DNA of 64,000 bases from Paenibacillus sp. ACRRX (GTDB lineage Bacteria > Bacillota > Bacilli > Paenibacillales > Paenibacillaceae): positions 372,001 through 436,000 of the forward strand of contig NZ_JAKRNK010000002.1 in the NCBI RefSeq assembly GCF_022346885.1, read 5' to 3'. Shown here one piece after another: positions 1 to 9,124 of this stretch (position 1 is its first letter; each line of letters begins with the position of its first letter). A program made the translations under genes and the position numbers. A model generated the notes under the pieces. The model was not told the DNA's origin. It ran no database searches and saw only the letters and a program-made list of their open reading frames with translations.

Positions 1-114
1 CTCCAATTGCTTCAAGGTGTGACTTACCGCAGGCTGCGAAATGTGCAGCCGCTCGGCTGCTCTCGTTAAGCTGCTCGTGCAAGCGGTCCAATAAAAGACA
101 CGATACCATTCCAT
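1..114 (-). CDS. LysR-family transcriptional regulator, N-terminal fragment (cut by window edge)
   Basis: The reverse strand reads from an ATG at 114 through an N-terminal winged-helix segment containing AAERLHISQPAVSHTLKQLE, the typical LysR recognition-helix pattern, and then runs off the left edge. A second in-frame ATG at 126 is possible, but the one at 114 has GGAG six bases upstream and gives the common LysR opening MEWYRVF. It is divergent from the adenylosuccinate synthetase-like gene. A LysR-type dyad lies between them, so it probably regulates that gene; this is inferred from layout. The effector domain lies outside the window. Confidence 0.85.
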   Translation of the reverse strand, partial: MEWYRVFYWTACTSSLTRAAERLHISQPAVSHTLKQLE

Positions 115-150
115 ATTAATCTCCATCACTCATTATCACTCCTTATGATA

Positions 151-165
151 GATATAACTAATATC
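151..165. promoter_or_regulatory. Candidate LysR-binding dyad
   Basis: GATAT-AACTA-ATATC is a perfect 5-bp inverted repeat with a 5-base spacer, of the T-N11-A type that LysR regulators bind. It sits just upstream of the likely -35 of the purA-like gene, centred near -46 from the predicted start, which is a usual activator position. Confidence 0.5.
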
Positions 166-168
166 AAT

Positions 169-197
169 TTTATTTATGAATATGACTTCATTATAAT
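169..197 (+). promoter_or_regulatory. Promoter of the purA-like gene
   Basis: TTTATT (169-174), 17 bases, then TATAAT (192-197). The -35 is weak, as expected for a promoter needing an activator such as the divergent LysR protein. Confidence 0.5.
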
Positions 198-237
198 AAG
201 GGATGTAGCATAATCACAAGCTCGGGAGGCGGAGAAA

Positions 238-1518
238 TTGACAGTTACAGCAATAGTGGGTGCAAACTGGGGCGATGAAGGCAAAGGAAAGATGACGGAT
301 GTTCTTGCTACAGCGTCAAGTTATGTCGTACGTTATCAAGGCGGCAGTAATGCGGGACATACCATCATTAACGACTTTGGAAAGTTCTCATTGCATATGT
401 TGCCATCGGGTGTATTTTACTCCAATGTGACCAATATAATTGGCCCAGGCACAGCGCTAGACGTTAATGTATTGCTGCAAGAGCGAGCAGCATTAATAAC
501 AAGAGGCGTGCCAGAACCAAAACTTGTTATATCTGATCGTGCGCAGATTGTCCTGCCTGTGCATCGCCTGTTTGATGAACTGGAGGAGCTGCGTCTAGGT
601 GCTCAGGGTTTTGGTTCAACCAAGCGAGGCATCGCTCCATTCTACGCAGATAAATATGCCAAGCTGGGCATCCAGGTTGCTGATTTATATGATAAAGTGC
701 GACTTCGCAGCCGTCTTGAACAATCACTAGCATCTAAAAATGTATTGTTGGAGCATTTATATCAGCACAAGCCTGTACAACTTGAGCAGATGCTGACGGA
801 GCTTCTAGAGCAAGCAGAGCTGCTGAAGCCATTTGTTGGCGATACGACTGCTATGCTGCATGAAGCTTATGCCAATGGTGAAGATATCTTACTGGAAGGA
901 CAGCTTGGTGCACTTCGCGATCCTGATCACGGGATCTATCCTTACTCGACCTCTTCCTCAACGCTTGCGGGATTCGCTCCTGTAGGAGCAGGACTTCCTC
1001 CCTATGCGATAACAAGGGTCATGGCCGTTGTCAAAGCATATTCGAGCTGCGTCGGTGCCGGACCTTTTGTTACCGAATTGCATGGAGCTGAGGCAGAACA
1101 ATTACGGCGACTTGGTGGCGATGCGGGCGAATACGGTGCAACTACAGGCAGACCGCGCCGTGTCGGTTGGTTGGATACAGTCGCGACTCGTTATGGATGC
1201 AAGCTTCAAGGTGCAACCGAAGTTGCGTTAACGAATCTGGATGTACTTGGTTATCTGGATGAAATTCCGGTGTGTATCGGCTACAAGCTGAGCGATACAA
1301 GCGTAATCAGTCATTTTCCTGCAACAGCCCAACTGGAAGCTGCAACTCCTGTCCTGCAACATCTACCAGGTTGGAAATGTAATATATCACATGTGAGATC
1401 ATTTGCAGATCTTCCAGTGGAAGCCCAACAGTACGTCCATTTTGTAGAGGCTGCAATTGGAGTAAAAGTTGCAACCATATCAGTTGGCCCACGGAGAGAA
1501 CAAATTATTACCTGCTAA
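238..1518 (+). CDS. Adenylosuccinate synthetase-like protein (diverged PurA paralogue)
   Basis: PurA joins IMP and aspartate using GTP to make adenylosuccinate. This 426-residue protein keeps GDEGKGK at 12-18 with Asp13, NAGHT with His41, the TGRPRRVGW loop and a C-terminal VGPRRE. These match the catalytic and nucleotide-binding elements of the family. Several normally invariant places differ: FEGAQG is LEGQLG, GDGPFPTE is GAGPFVTE, GTTxKGIGP is GSTKRGIAP, and LTKLDVL is LTNLDVL. The start is TTG behind GGGAGGCGGAG. The differences and the LysR partner suggest a second, specialised copy rather than the housekeeping purA, which I would expect elsewhere in the genome. Asp13 is retained, so it is not the phage PurZ type by that criterion. 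Family assignment is firm; a changed substrate is inference. Confidence 0.85.
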   Translation: MTVTAIVGANWGDEGKGKMTDVLATASSYVVRYQGGSNAGHTIINDFGKFSLHMLPSGVFYSNVTNIIGPGTALDVNVLLQERAALITRGVPEPKLVISDRAQIVLPVHRLFDELEELRLGAQGFGSTKRGIAPFYADKYAKLGIQVADLYDKVRLRSRLEQSLASKNVLLEHLYQHKPVQLEQMLTELLEQAELLKPFVGDTTAMLHEAYANGEDILLEGQLGALRDPDHGIYPYSTSSSTLAGFAPVGAGLPPYAITRVMAVVKAYSSCVGAGPFVTELHGAEAEQLRRLGGDAGEYGATTGRPRRVGWLDTVATRYGCKLQGATEVALTNLDVLGYLDEIPVCIGYKLSDTSVISHFPATAQLEAATPVLQHLPGWKCNISHVRSFADLPVEAQQYVHFVEAAIGVKVATISVGPRREQIITC

Positions 1519-1584
1519 AATCAATAACACAAATGATAAATCACAATTCAATCATAAATGTTAACGAAGCATATCCTCATTAAA

Positions 1585-1630
1585 AAAGGGTTGAATGAAT
1601 CGCCACAACTGGCGAGCCATTCGACCCTTT
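1585..1630. terminator. Bidirectional terminator between purA-like gene and pit
   Basis: AAAGGGTTGAATG (1585-1597) pairs with CATTCGACCCTTT (1618-1630) with one mismatch, with a nested CGCC/GGCG stem. A- and T-rich flanks on both sides let it serve the two convergent genes. Confidence 0.8.
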
Positions 1631-1633
1631 CTC

Positions 1634-2623
1634 TTAGAACAATATCTTATATAATATGCCAGCTAGCAAGGCAGTTATCGGAATCGTAATAAACCATGTA
1701 ACAACGATTCGTCCAGCAAGTGACCATTTGACTGAAGAGAAACGCTTGGCAGAGCCGACACCAAGAATAGCAGAAGTGATAACATGTGTCGTACTGACCG
1801 GCAGATGGAGCATCGTTGCCGTAAAGATTACACTGGCTCCAGTAATATCGGCTGCAAATCCATTAATCGGTTCGATCTTGAATATTTTGGAGCCCATCGT
1901 CTTAATGATCTTCCAACCGCCAACGGATGAACCTAATGCAATTGCTGTGGCGGCAGACAACTTCACCCAAAGCGGCACAGCCAATGTATCCTGTGTGCCT
2001 GCTGAGACGAGGGCAAACGTAATAATGCCCATCGCTTTCTGCGCATCATTTGTGCCATGCGTAAAGGCTTGAAGTGCAGCCGTAAAAATTTGCATGGTAC
2101 GAAATCCTCTATTGACGGAATGCGGATTACGGCTGGCAAATATCCATTTGAGCAGCTTCATAATGATGTACCCAATTGCAAACCCAATCAGCGGTGAGAA
2201 GATGAGCGCCTTTACAATATCGATAAAACCATTCCACTTTACCATGCTAGAGCCAGCTCCAACAAAAACTGCCCCTGTCAGCGCCCCAATTAAGGCGTGA
2301 GACGAGGAAGAGGGAATGCCAAACCACCAGGTCACCAAATTCCATATTATCGCGGCAATAAGTGTGGCGATAACAATCTGAATACCATTATCCAACTCGG
2401 CGGGGTTAGCAACGCTTCCCCCTATCGTTTCAGCTACCCCTGTGAATAAGATAGCACCGATAAAATTCATTACAGCGGCAAGGATAATCGCAGCCTTTGG
2501 TGTTAACGCCCTTGTTGAAACGGAAGTGGCGATCGCATTAGCTGTATCGTGAAATCCATTTATAAAGTCAAAAGAAAGTGCCAGTACAATAACTAATCCC
2601 AATATCCAGAAGTTAATATCCAT
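1634..2623 (-). CDS. pit: Inorganic phosphate transporter, PiT family
   Basis: A 329-residue, strongly hydrophobic integral membrane protein. It carries the PiT repeats: FDFINGFHDTANAIATSV near residue 18 and the second-half counterpart FTHGTNDAQKAMGI near 190. GIPSSSSHALIGA and PVSTTHVITSAI are the paired substrate-site loops. PiT proteins carry phosphate, often as a metal-phosphate complex, with protons or sodium. Length is usual for the short bacterial form. The DUF47 accessory gene often found beside pit is absent here, and I see no Pho-box upstream. The family call is firm; the exact ion coupling is not visible in sequence. Confidence 0.93.
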   Translation of the reverse strand: MDINFWILGLVIVLALSFDFINGFHDTANAIATSVSTRALTPKAAIILAAVMNFIGAILFTGVAETIGGSVANPAELDNGIQIVIATLIAAIIWNLVTWWFGIPSSSSHALIGALTGAVFVGAGSSMVKWNGFIDIVKALIFSPLIGFAIGYIIMKLLKWIFASRNPHSVNRGFRTMQIFTAALQAFTHGTNDAQKAMGIITFALVSAGTQDTLAVPLWVKLSAATAIALGSSVGGWKIIKTMGSKIFKIEPINGFAADITGASVIFTATMLHLPVSTTHVITSAILGVGSAKRFSSVKWSLAGRIVVTWFITIPITALLAGILYKILF

Positions 2624-2882
2624 GTCCGAGCCCCTAATTCATATGTAGAATGTATGTAATATTCAGACATGCAACTTACGTCTTCATCTTATTCATTCTC
2701 TTTTTGCAGCTCATATATTCGCCTATCTTGTCCATATACTCAGCTCCCTCATGCTGTTGATCCTGAAAATCCTTACCTAATTATATCACTTTGTGAAACG
2801 AAGCACTAAAGTGATCGATAACCCTTACAAAACCGTGCCAAAGCTTTACTACACACGACTTTTTTAAGCATACCTGCAAGGG

Positions 2883-3326
2883 TTATAGATTGTTTAACCG
2901 CCAATCCTTCATCGTATCCGTATATCGACACAATAGGTCAGCAAACTGCTTGATATCGCCTTCATCCCATTGCTCCAATATTCTTTCTAATCCATATGCA
3001 CTCTTATCCAAAAACTTCAACAGCTCCTCTTCCCCTGTCAAGGAGATACTAATCATACTGGATCGCAGATCAGCAGGATCTGACGTCACCGAAATATGAC
3101 CGGATTGCTTTAAAGCTTGAATACGTCTAGTAATGGAAGAAGGGTTAAAATGAAGCTCGTTGGCAATATCAGACGGTCGTATTCTACCTCGATTCTTGAC
3201 CATCATCAATATTTCAAACGTAATGCGATCCACTTCAGTTCGCAGCTCCTGCGCTTTCTTGAACTCTTGAACGAGACGAATGGTTCCGAGCGCGAGCTTG
3301 CGTAACTCGTCGTGTGAAGATGACAT
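2883..3326 (-). CDS. MarR-family transcriptional regulator
   Basis: This 147-residue protein has a winged helix: an HTH at about residues 52-75 (IRPSDIANELHFNPSSITRRIQ) and a wing segment with SDPADLRSSMISISLT. That is the MarR layout, including the conserved D-x-R-S of the wing. The alpha-helical ends would form the dimer. It stands alone on the minus strand, upstream of pit but separated by about 260 bases without a clear terminator, so co-transcription is possible. Ligand and targets cannot be read from the sequence. Confidence 0.88.
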   Translation of the reverse strand: MSSSHDELRKLALGTIRLVQEFKKAQELRTEVDRITFEILMMVKNRGRIRPSDIANELHFNPSSITRRIQALKQSGHISVTSDPADLRSSMISISLTGEEELLKFLDKSAYGLERILEQWDEGDIKQFADLLCRYTDTMKDWRLNNL

Positions 3327-3524
3327 ATGAACCCTCCGATAAATTATATAGTTAAATATAATTTATTTGTTTGCTCAAAGCAAATAAATAATTTTACATC
3401 TTCTCAACATTAACAAACATATACAATATGCTGCCCACTATCTCCCACAGCCGCTAGTTCAGTACAGCCAGAGCCGCACGATATCAGCATCATATTTGTG
3501 TCGTTTCATTTTAAGGACAAAAAT

Positions 3525-3556
3525 AAAAACAACGGGGACGTTCCCACGTTGTTTTT
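3525..3556 (-). terminator. Intrinsic terminator of the alpha-fucosidase gene
   Basis: AAAAACAACG (3525-3534) pairs with CGTTGTTTTT (3547-3556), with a GGGA/TCCC inner stem. A T-rich run follows on the minus strand, 70 bases after the fucosidase stop. Confidence 0.8.
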
Positions 3557-3624
3557 ATGAGTTATCGATATCTCAAAATAGATAATTAAACTACCTGAAC
3601 CTAGCATTCAAATGGTTCTTCCCC

Positions 3625-4920
3625 TTAATTATGGGTAACTACAGCACCAGAACCTCCGTACATATCAAGCTCACCTTCAAGTTCCAATTTAAGCACAGTG
3701 ACCTGCTCATGTGTATCCTCTGGGGTCATATGAATCCATGTCGTTCCTGGAATGTTAAACCAAGGCACACCACCATGTATATCATGTGTTAGCTCTTTAC
3801 CTGAATGCAGAACGGTAATTTTATTAATCTTATTAGAAAGACCTTTTAAACAAATATTTTCCTTAGGAGCATCATATACGAACAAGTATAAAGATCGTTT
3901 GTCCTCCGATACCGTACTGCCGCCAAGGTAGTAACGTGTATGGATACCTTCAGTTGTACCAAACACAGCTTCCTCATGCGTACGAATCCAGTCACCCAAG
4001 CCAAGCAAAATATCTTCCTGCCGCTTATCAATGGTTCCATCTTCCAATGGTCCAATATCAAGCAGCATGTTACCTCCCATGGTGATACAATCACAGAACA
4101 TACGAATAATCTGATGAAGTGATTTATAATGGTCATCTTTCGGCTGATATCCCCAAGAACTATTAATCGTCGTACAGAACTCCCAAGGCCCTTCTGGCCG
4201 AGTTATCGGTATCCCTTGTTCCGGCGTTTTATAATCACCATGTCCTTGCAGACGGGAGTTTATAATAATGTTTGGGTTAAATGATTGCAAATACTGCTTG
4301 AACTCCGGCAAATTCCATTGTTCTGCGCTTCTTTCCCAATCACCGTCAAACCAGAGAAGATCCACCTGGCCATAATTCGTTAACAATTCGCGCAGCTGGT
4401 TATTATTAAATTCAAGGAACCGCTTCCATTTCTCTTCATCTTGAACACCGTCGATTGGGCTAGAGAATCGATTAACCGAACTCAGATCCTCTGGTACTTT
4501 GCCACCTTCAAATACGCTTGGATAATCCGGATGGGACCAGTCAATTAAGGAATAGTACATCCCAAGCCTGATTCCCTTCTTGGTGATGGCATCTGCATAC
4601 TCTTTTATGAGGTCACGCTGCACAGGCGTCTGCTTCACAACATTAAGATCGCTGTACAACGTATCCCATAACGCTACTCCATCATGATGCTTTGTTGTAA
4701 GCACCGCATACTTAGCACCTGACTGCTCGATCAAGTCAGCCCACTTGTCCGCATCGAACTTGCTGGCAGTAAAGCCGCCTAGTTGCTTCATGTACTCCTC
4801 GTGGGAAACGCGTCCGTTGTAAAACGACCAGGATTCAGCTATGCCGTCAACTGCATAAATCCCATAATGAATAAAAATGCCAAGCTTGGCTTGTTCGAAC
4901 CACTTTTGTACCAAGGTCAT
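3625..4920 (-). CDS. Alpha-L-fucosidase, GH29
   Basis: This 431-residue protein shows the GH29 fold: GIFIHYGIY near residue 14, ESWSFYNGR, AKYAVLTTKHHDGVALWDT near 70-88, GMYYSLIDWSHPDYP and DLLWFDGDWE near 186-195. The Asp of the WFDGDW motif fits the GH29 catalytic nucleophile. No signal peptide is visible at the N-terminus, so the enzyme is probably cytoplasmic and acts on imported fucosylated oligosaccharides. Start ATG follows a clear AAGGAGG. It is a single-gene unit with its own terminator. The 6-deoxyhexose catabolic operon at the other end of the window could use the released L-fucose; that link is inferred. GH29 assignment is strong. Confidence 0.93.
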   Translation of the reverse strand: MTLVQKWFEQAKLGIFIHYGIYAVDGIAESWSFYNGRVSHEEYMKQLGGFTASKFDADKWADLIEQSGAKYAVLTTKHHDGVALWDTLYSDLNVVKQTPVQRDLIKEYADAITKKGIRLGMYYSLIDWSHPDYPSVFEGGKVPEDLSSVNRFSSPIDGVQDEEKWKRFLEFNNNQLRELLTNYGQVDLLWFDGDWERSAEQWNLPEFKQYLQSFNPNIIINSRLQGHGDYKTPEQGIPITRPEGPWEFCTTINSSWGYQPKDDHYKSLHQIIRMFCDCITMGGNMLLDIGPLEDGTIDKRQEDILLGLGDWIRTHEEAVFGTTEGIHTRYYLGGSTVSEDKRSLYLFVYDAPKENICLKGLSNKINKITVLHSGKELTHDIHGGVPWFNIPGTTWIHMTPEDTHEQVTVLKLELEGELDMYGGSGAVVTHN

Positions 4921-5063
4921 ACTCCTCCTTTGAGTGGGTAGTCCTCCGTATTATCTCACACTTTGTCTTCAAATGGTTTATATATTTATAAATTGTGCAT
5001 TTGTGCATTTACTACTTTGGTTAGCCCTTAATCCAGACCTGCCCTTTGTCCTTGTTGCAAAAA

Positions 5064-5105
5064 AAGAGGCTATTTCCAACATCTCAATTGGAAATACAGC
5101 CTCTT
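5064..5105 (-). terminator. Intrinsic terminator of the yitT-like gene
   Basis: AAGAGGC-TATTTCCAA (5064-5079) pairs with TTGGAAATA-(CA)-GCCTCTT (5088-5105), followed on the minus strand by seven T. Apart from this, the 4921-5226 gap holds only the upstream leader of the fucosidase gene and nothing else I can name. Confidence 0.8.
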
Positions 5106-5226
5106 GTTTAGCCCCTATCTTGTTATCAATACAAATATTCACGACCGTATGATCAAATATTCTGCATATTAAGAATAGCGCATGTCCATTCATCAACTTC
5201 AATATCCAGTGGGCCACTGTAATATA

Positions 5227-6063
5227 CTACTTCGTAATATCAATAAACCCCTCACCAAACACATCGCGTACATCGTGGATCGTAATGAAGGCATCCTTGT
5301 CGGTTGATCTGACGATCTTCTTTAATGCAGATACTTCCTGCTTGCTGATGACTATATATAAAATTTCTTTTGGATCTTTGGTGTAATAGCCATGCCCTGA
5401 ATATACGGTAACCCCGCGATCCATCTGTACATTCACTTGCTCAGCTATTTTGTCAGGTTCCGTCGAAATAATCGTCACGGCTTTCTTTGGATTGACCCCT
5501 TCAATAATAAAGTCCATCACTTTTGTGCCGACGTACAGCATCGCTATCGTTAACATCAGACTTTCAGCACCAATGATAAAATAAGAAGAGAATGCTACTA
5601 TCAAATCAAAAAATAAAAGACCGTAACTAATATTCCAATCCAAATATTTGTTTGTAATTCGAGCCAAGATCGTTGTCCCAGCTGTCGTGCCTCCTACTCG
5701 AATAATCATGCCAATGCCCACACCTGCAAAGACGCCGCCAAATATAGCGTTGATCATCAGCTCATCTGAAGGAATATGCCAATTTTTCGTCAAATGTAAA
5801 AACAAGGAGTTAAAAAGGACAGCTATAATCGTATAAACCGTTGTAGTCTTATCTAAGAATTTATAGCCTACAATCAATAAAATAGCGTTTAGGATGAGGT
5901 TAACTAGGCCCGGCGACCAGCTAAATAAGTAATAAAGGATAATCGTTATGCCGGTAACTCCACCTTCACCAAATTGATTGGGGATAACAAAAAGATTAAC
6001 AGCTAATGCAAAAATAAAAGCGCCTGCCATAATGATTAGTATATCTTTAATTGTCTTCTTCAT
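5227..6063 (-). CDS. YitT/DUF2179 family membrane protein
   Basis: A protein of 278 residues with about five to six hydrophobic segments in the first 190 residues (motifs FVIPNQFGEGGVTGI and GGVFAGVGIGMIIRVGGTTAGTTILARI). A soluble C-terminal DUF2179 domain follows (about 200-278, KAVTIISTEPDKIAEQV and GRGVTVYSG-like GVTVYSGHG). This is the YitT-type architecture common in spore formers; function is unknown. The ATG at 6063 has AAAGGGTGGG upstream and gives the usual MKKT start, so it is preferred over an earlier start at 6126. Confidence 0.9.
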   Translation of the reverse strand: MKKTIKDILIIMAGAFIFALAVNLFVIPNQFGEGGVTGITIILYYLFSWSPGLVNLILNAILLIVGYKFLDKTTTVYTIIAVLFNSLFLHLTKNWHIPSDELMINAIFGGVFAGVGIGMIIRVGGTTAGTTILARITNKYLDWNISYGLLFFDLIVAFSSYFIIGAESLMLTIAMLYVGTKVMDFIIEGVNPKKAVTIISTEPDKIAEQVNVQMDRGVTVYSGHGYYTKDPKEILYIVISKQEVSALKKIVRSTDKDAFITIHDVRDVFGEGFIDITK

Positions 6064-6329
6064 GAAATGCCCACCCTTTATAAGACAGCAAATTTGCGTT
6101 ATTAATGTTCTCCGTAACAAACACAAATATTAGTCCGTTTTGACACACAATTCATGAATTATATCCAAGCTAAAAACGTTAGTCAATACGGGAAAATACG
6201 ATATTAGCTATATGCAATCATGAAAATATGCGTATTTCTTCAGATATATACATGTTTGCACCCTTTTTGCCATGTTTTTGTATTGTTCTCGCTTAAAATG
6301 TATATTTCACACTGTTTTGGAGCACAAAA

Positions 6330-6361
6330 ACGTCGATAAGAGGGTCTACTCCTATCGACGT
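6330..6361 (-). terminator. Intrinsic terminator of rph
   Basis: ACGTCGATA (6330-6338) pairs with TATCGACGT (6353-6361), and a TTTTT run follows on the minus strand. The rest of the 6064-6371 gap is AT-rich and holds the upstream region of the yitT-like gene with no further recognisable feature. Confidence 0.85.
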
Positions 6362-6371
6362 CCGTATTGTA

Positions 6372-9032
6372 CTACACTCGTTGCTGAGCTTCCTGTAGCA
6401 CCATTACATGCCCTTGGGTCCCATCCAATCGAATCCAATCGCCATCTTGGATGCGTGTTGTTGCACGTTCAATACCAACAACAGCAGGGATGCCATACTC
6501 ACGGGCAACGACCGCGCCGTGTGTCATCACACCGCCGATTTCAGTAATAAGTCCCTTCGCCTGCAAAAATAGTGGTGTCCAACCCGGATCTGTATACGGC
6601 GCTATTAATATCTCGCCCGCTTTAAGAGCAGCCGTGCTTGGGTCCAATATGATTCTTGCTTTTCCCTCAACGACGCCAGGCGAAACTGGTGTTCCAATTA
6701 ATGAACCTACTGGCGCATCTCCACTATCCATTCTGCCTTCAATGATTTCACCTTCACTTGTCATAACACGAGGTGGATGCAATCTTCGATAGTGCCTGTA
6801 ACTCTCTTTGCGAGTCATGATCAGCGACTGAATGTCTTGCTGCATTGAACCCGATATGACCTCCTTCATTTCAGGCAGGGTCAGATAAAAAATATCATCT
6901 CTTTGCTGAAGAATACCTTGTGTGATGAAGCTATCGGCAAGATCAAGCAAAGCCCGCTTATAGTGCCAAAAATGACGGACCAGCACGAACTTATGATGCT
7001 CTCTTAAACCCATAAAACTGCGATATACCGTAATAAGTCTGGAAATGATACGTTCCTTAAAAAGTCCATCTTCCCTGCTGCGAACTTGTGATAAAATATG
7101 TGCAGCCGCCCTGTCAGCCGCAAGTTCTCCTTGCTGGAAACGTTCACGGTGCTCCCCTTGTTTAACGCTGTCCATATGTCCTACAATTGATGAGATCAGC
7201 ATGTATGGACGTTCCGACCAGCGTATTCTCGCGATGTCGATCTCACCAGGACAGCGCGGTCCATATCGTACGAGCCACCGCTCGAAGGCTGCCTTAAATT
7301 CCGTTCCCCCGTCAACAGCCGCTAGACCTTCCATAAATCCAGGTTCTGGAGCATGTCTTAAATAGTCAGCCAGTTCTGGGTATGCCCGGGCAATATCAGC
7401 CAAATCACCTAATTCAAGTCCCATTTCACCTGTGACATTATAAGGCAAGGATTTATTAAGCGTAATTAACTCTCCACTATCAAATTCCCACCATTTTGCA
7501 AGCAGTTCAAGCAGCTGCTGTGCGACGACCGCTGCCATCATATAATGAAAGTCTTTACTCATAAAATTTTGGAATACAAACTCGCAATTTTGCTGAATAT
7601 ACGTTATTTTGTTGGCTCCCTGACTTGCTTGTAATTGTTGACGGCACAGTTCCAAGCTATCCTGCGCATTCCCTTCCACCTCTGCATATGCAACTTTTCC
7701 GTCTCCATCAAATAAATCCTTTAATACCTGTGTAGCAAGGATGGGAATCAGCTCTGCCATTTGATCTTGATGTGGTGACGGCGCTTCTTGTGCAGGTATA
7801 CGATCCATAAGTTGTTTAGCTGCGTTACCGATCAGAGCATCCATCTTCCCAAGAATCTGCAGCATTATTTTTCCGCCTAAGCCAGACTGCAGCGTATGTG
7901 TCATATCCATAAATAATCTGCCGCCTGCTTCTAGAAATGAATCTACGCGGTTGTCATCCGAAGAGCCTCGTTCCATTGGTATTTTCCACAGCGAAATAGC
8001 TGCTGGTGACATCACATCTGTCATCATTTGCAAATGGCCAAACGAGCAAAAAACGCGCAGTCTATCATCCCCCACAATGGGTATTGGGAACAGGGAAGTA
8101 ATCGGTCGAGCCTGTACGATAAAAAATTGTCCTTCTGACAAGCACCATTCGATGTCTTGCGCCGATCCATAATGGTGTTGAATTTGCTCGCCTAATTGGG
8201 CCAGAACTACAATCTGTTCATCTGACAGTGCCTGTACCATCTGCTTGTGATCAGGCAATCTTTCAATGACTGTACCTCCATTGTCACGGGGAAGCACCGT
8301 CGTCTGTTTACGCGAGACTTGTTTCTTCACAATTGCACCGTGTCGTACCTGGTACAAGTCAGGTGTCACAAGTCCCGCGACAAGAGCCTCTCCCAACCCA
8401 AAACTCGCATCGATTGAAATCGTGCCGCGATGTCCTGTAACGGGATCAGCCGTGAACATAACCCCTGCCACTTCAGGTATGATCATACGCTGGATAATGA
8501 CAGCTATACGAACTGCACGATGATCAAAGCCATTTCTTATTCGGTACGCAATCGCTCGCTCGGTGAACAATGATGACCAGCACTGTCGTATAGCTTCAAA
8601 TAGCTGCTGCTCGCCCTTCACATTAAGCAGCGTATCTTGCTGCCCCGCAAAAGAGGCAGTAGGCAGATCCTCAGCCGTCGCACTGGAACGAACGGCATAT
8701 ACGCCATGTTCCCCCATCTGATACCAAGCGTCCAAAATAGCTGTCATCAGGTCACTCGGGATAGATAAACCTAAGATATGCTGCTGCATATCTTGGCTGA
8801 CGCGTCGAATCGCAGCTGCATCCTGAACCTGTAAGCGGTCAAGCTCAGTGTAGAAACAAGACATTCGATCCGATTGCTCGATAACTGAGTCATACGCCGA
8901 AGTAGGGACACAAAATCCGGGAGGAACAGAAAACTTTGCTTGTATTAGTTCTCCTAAATTAGAACCTTTTCCACCCACGAATGGCAAATGGGTTCGATTT
9001 ACTTGCTCCAAATGCAGGATATGAATCGCCAA
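6372..9032 (-). CDS. rph: Rifamycin phosphotransferase (PEP-synthase-like)
   Basis: RPH enzymes inactivate rifamycins by moving the beta-phosphate of ATP to the drug through a phospho-histidine. The protein has a PPDK-type ATP-grasp N-terminus (GGKGSNLGEL near 20, AVRSSATAEDLPTASFAGQ near 115, FTADPVTGHRG, DIEWCLSEGQFFIVQARPIT). A long central domain follows, with GGRLFMDMT and MGLELGDLADIARAYPE. The C-terminal swivelling domain has its catalytic His in GGVMTHGAVVAREYGIPAVV (about residue 838). Domain order and central motifs resemble the Listeria RPH, not true PEP synthase, whose PEP-binding barrel is missing. An ATG at 9050 lacks a ribosome site, whereas TTG at 9032 follows AAGGAG by nine bases, so TTG is preferred. 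Often annotated simply as PEP synthase. Divergent TetR neighbour. Confidence 0.88.
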   Translation of the reverse strand: MAIHILHLEQVNRTHLPFVGGKGSNLGELIQAKFSVPPGFCVPTSAYDSVIEQSDRMSCFYTELDRLQVQDAAAIRRVSQDMQQHILGLSIPSDLMTAILDAWYQMGEHGVYAVRSSATAEDLPTASFAGQQDTLLNVKGEQQLFEAIRQCWSSLFTERAIAYRIRNGFDHRAVRIAVIIQRMIIPEVAGVMFTADPVTGHRGTISIDASFGLGEALVAGLVTPDLYQVRHGAIVKKQVSRKQTTVLPRDNGGTVIERLPDHKQMVQALSDEQIVVLAQLGEQIQHHYGSAQDIEWCLSEGQFFIVQARPITSLFPIPIVGDDRLRVFCSFGHLQMMTDVMSPAAISLWKIPMERGSSDDNRVDSFLEAGGRLFMDMTHTLQSGLGGKIMLQILGKMDALIGNAAKQLMDRIPAQEAPSPHQDQMAELIPILATQVLKDLFDGDGKVAYAEVEGNAQDSLELCRQQLQASQGANKITYIQQNCEFVFQNFMSKDFHYMMAAVVAQQLLELLAKWWEFDSGELITLNKSLPYNVTGEMGLELGDLADIARAYPELADYLRHAPEPGFMEGLAAVDGGTEFKAAFERWLVRYGPRCPGEIDIARIRWSERPYMLISSIVGHMDSVKQGEHRERFQQGELAADRAAAHILSQVRSREDGLFKERIISRLITVYRSFMGLREHHKFVLVRHFWHYKRALLDLADSFITQGILQQRDDIFYLTLPEMKEVISGSMQQDIQSLIMTRKESYRHYRRLHPPRVMTSEGEIIEGRMDSGDAPVGSLIGTPVSPGVVEGKARIILDPSTAALKAGEILIAPYTDPGWTPLFLQAKGLITEIGGVMTHGAVVAREYGIPAVVGIERATTRIQDGDWIRLDGTQGHVMVLQEAQQRV

Positions 9033-9104
9033 CAGCTTCAACTCCTTCATAAAGATAGGTTTTAATCCCCACTAATGCTAGTTCATGCATGTATTGTTGC
9101 TATT

Positions 9105-9118
9105 CATCCAATTGGATG
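9105..9118. promoter_or_regulatory. Palindromic operator candidate for rph
   Basis: CATCCAATTGGATG is a perfect 14-bp palindrome placed at about +1 to +14 of the predicted rph transcript. It is a good place for repression by the adjacent TetR protein. Confidence 0.55.
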
Positions 9119-9124
9119 TTTATA

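Noticed and set aside
2817..2886. ATAACCCTT / AAGGGTTAT inverted repeat after the MarR gene
   Set aside because: The arms are over 50 bases apart with no T run, so it is not a credible terminator.
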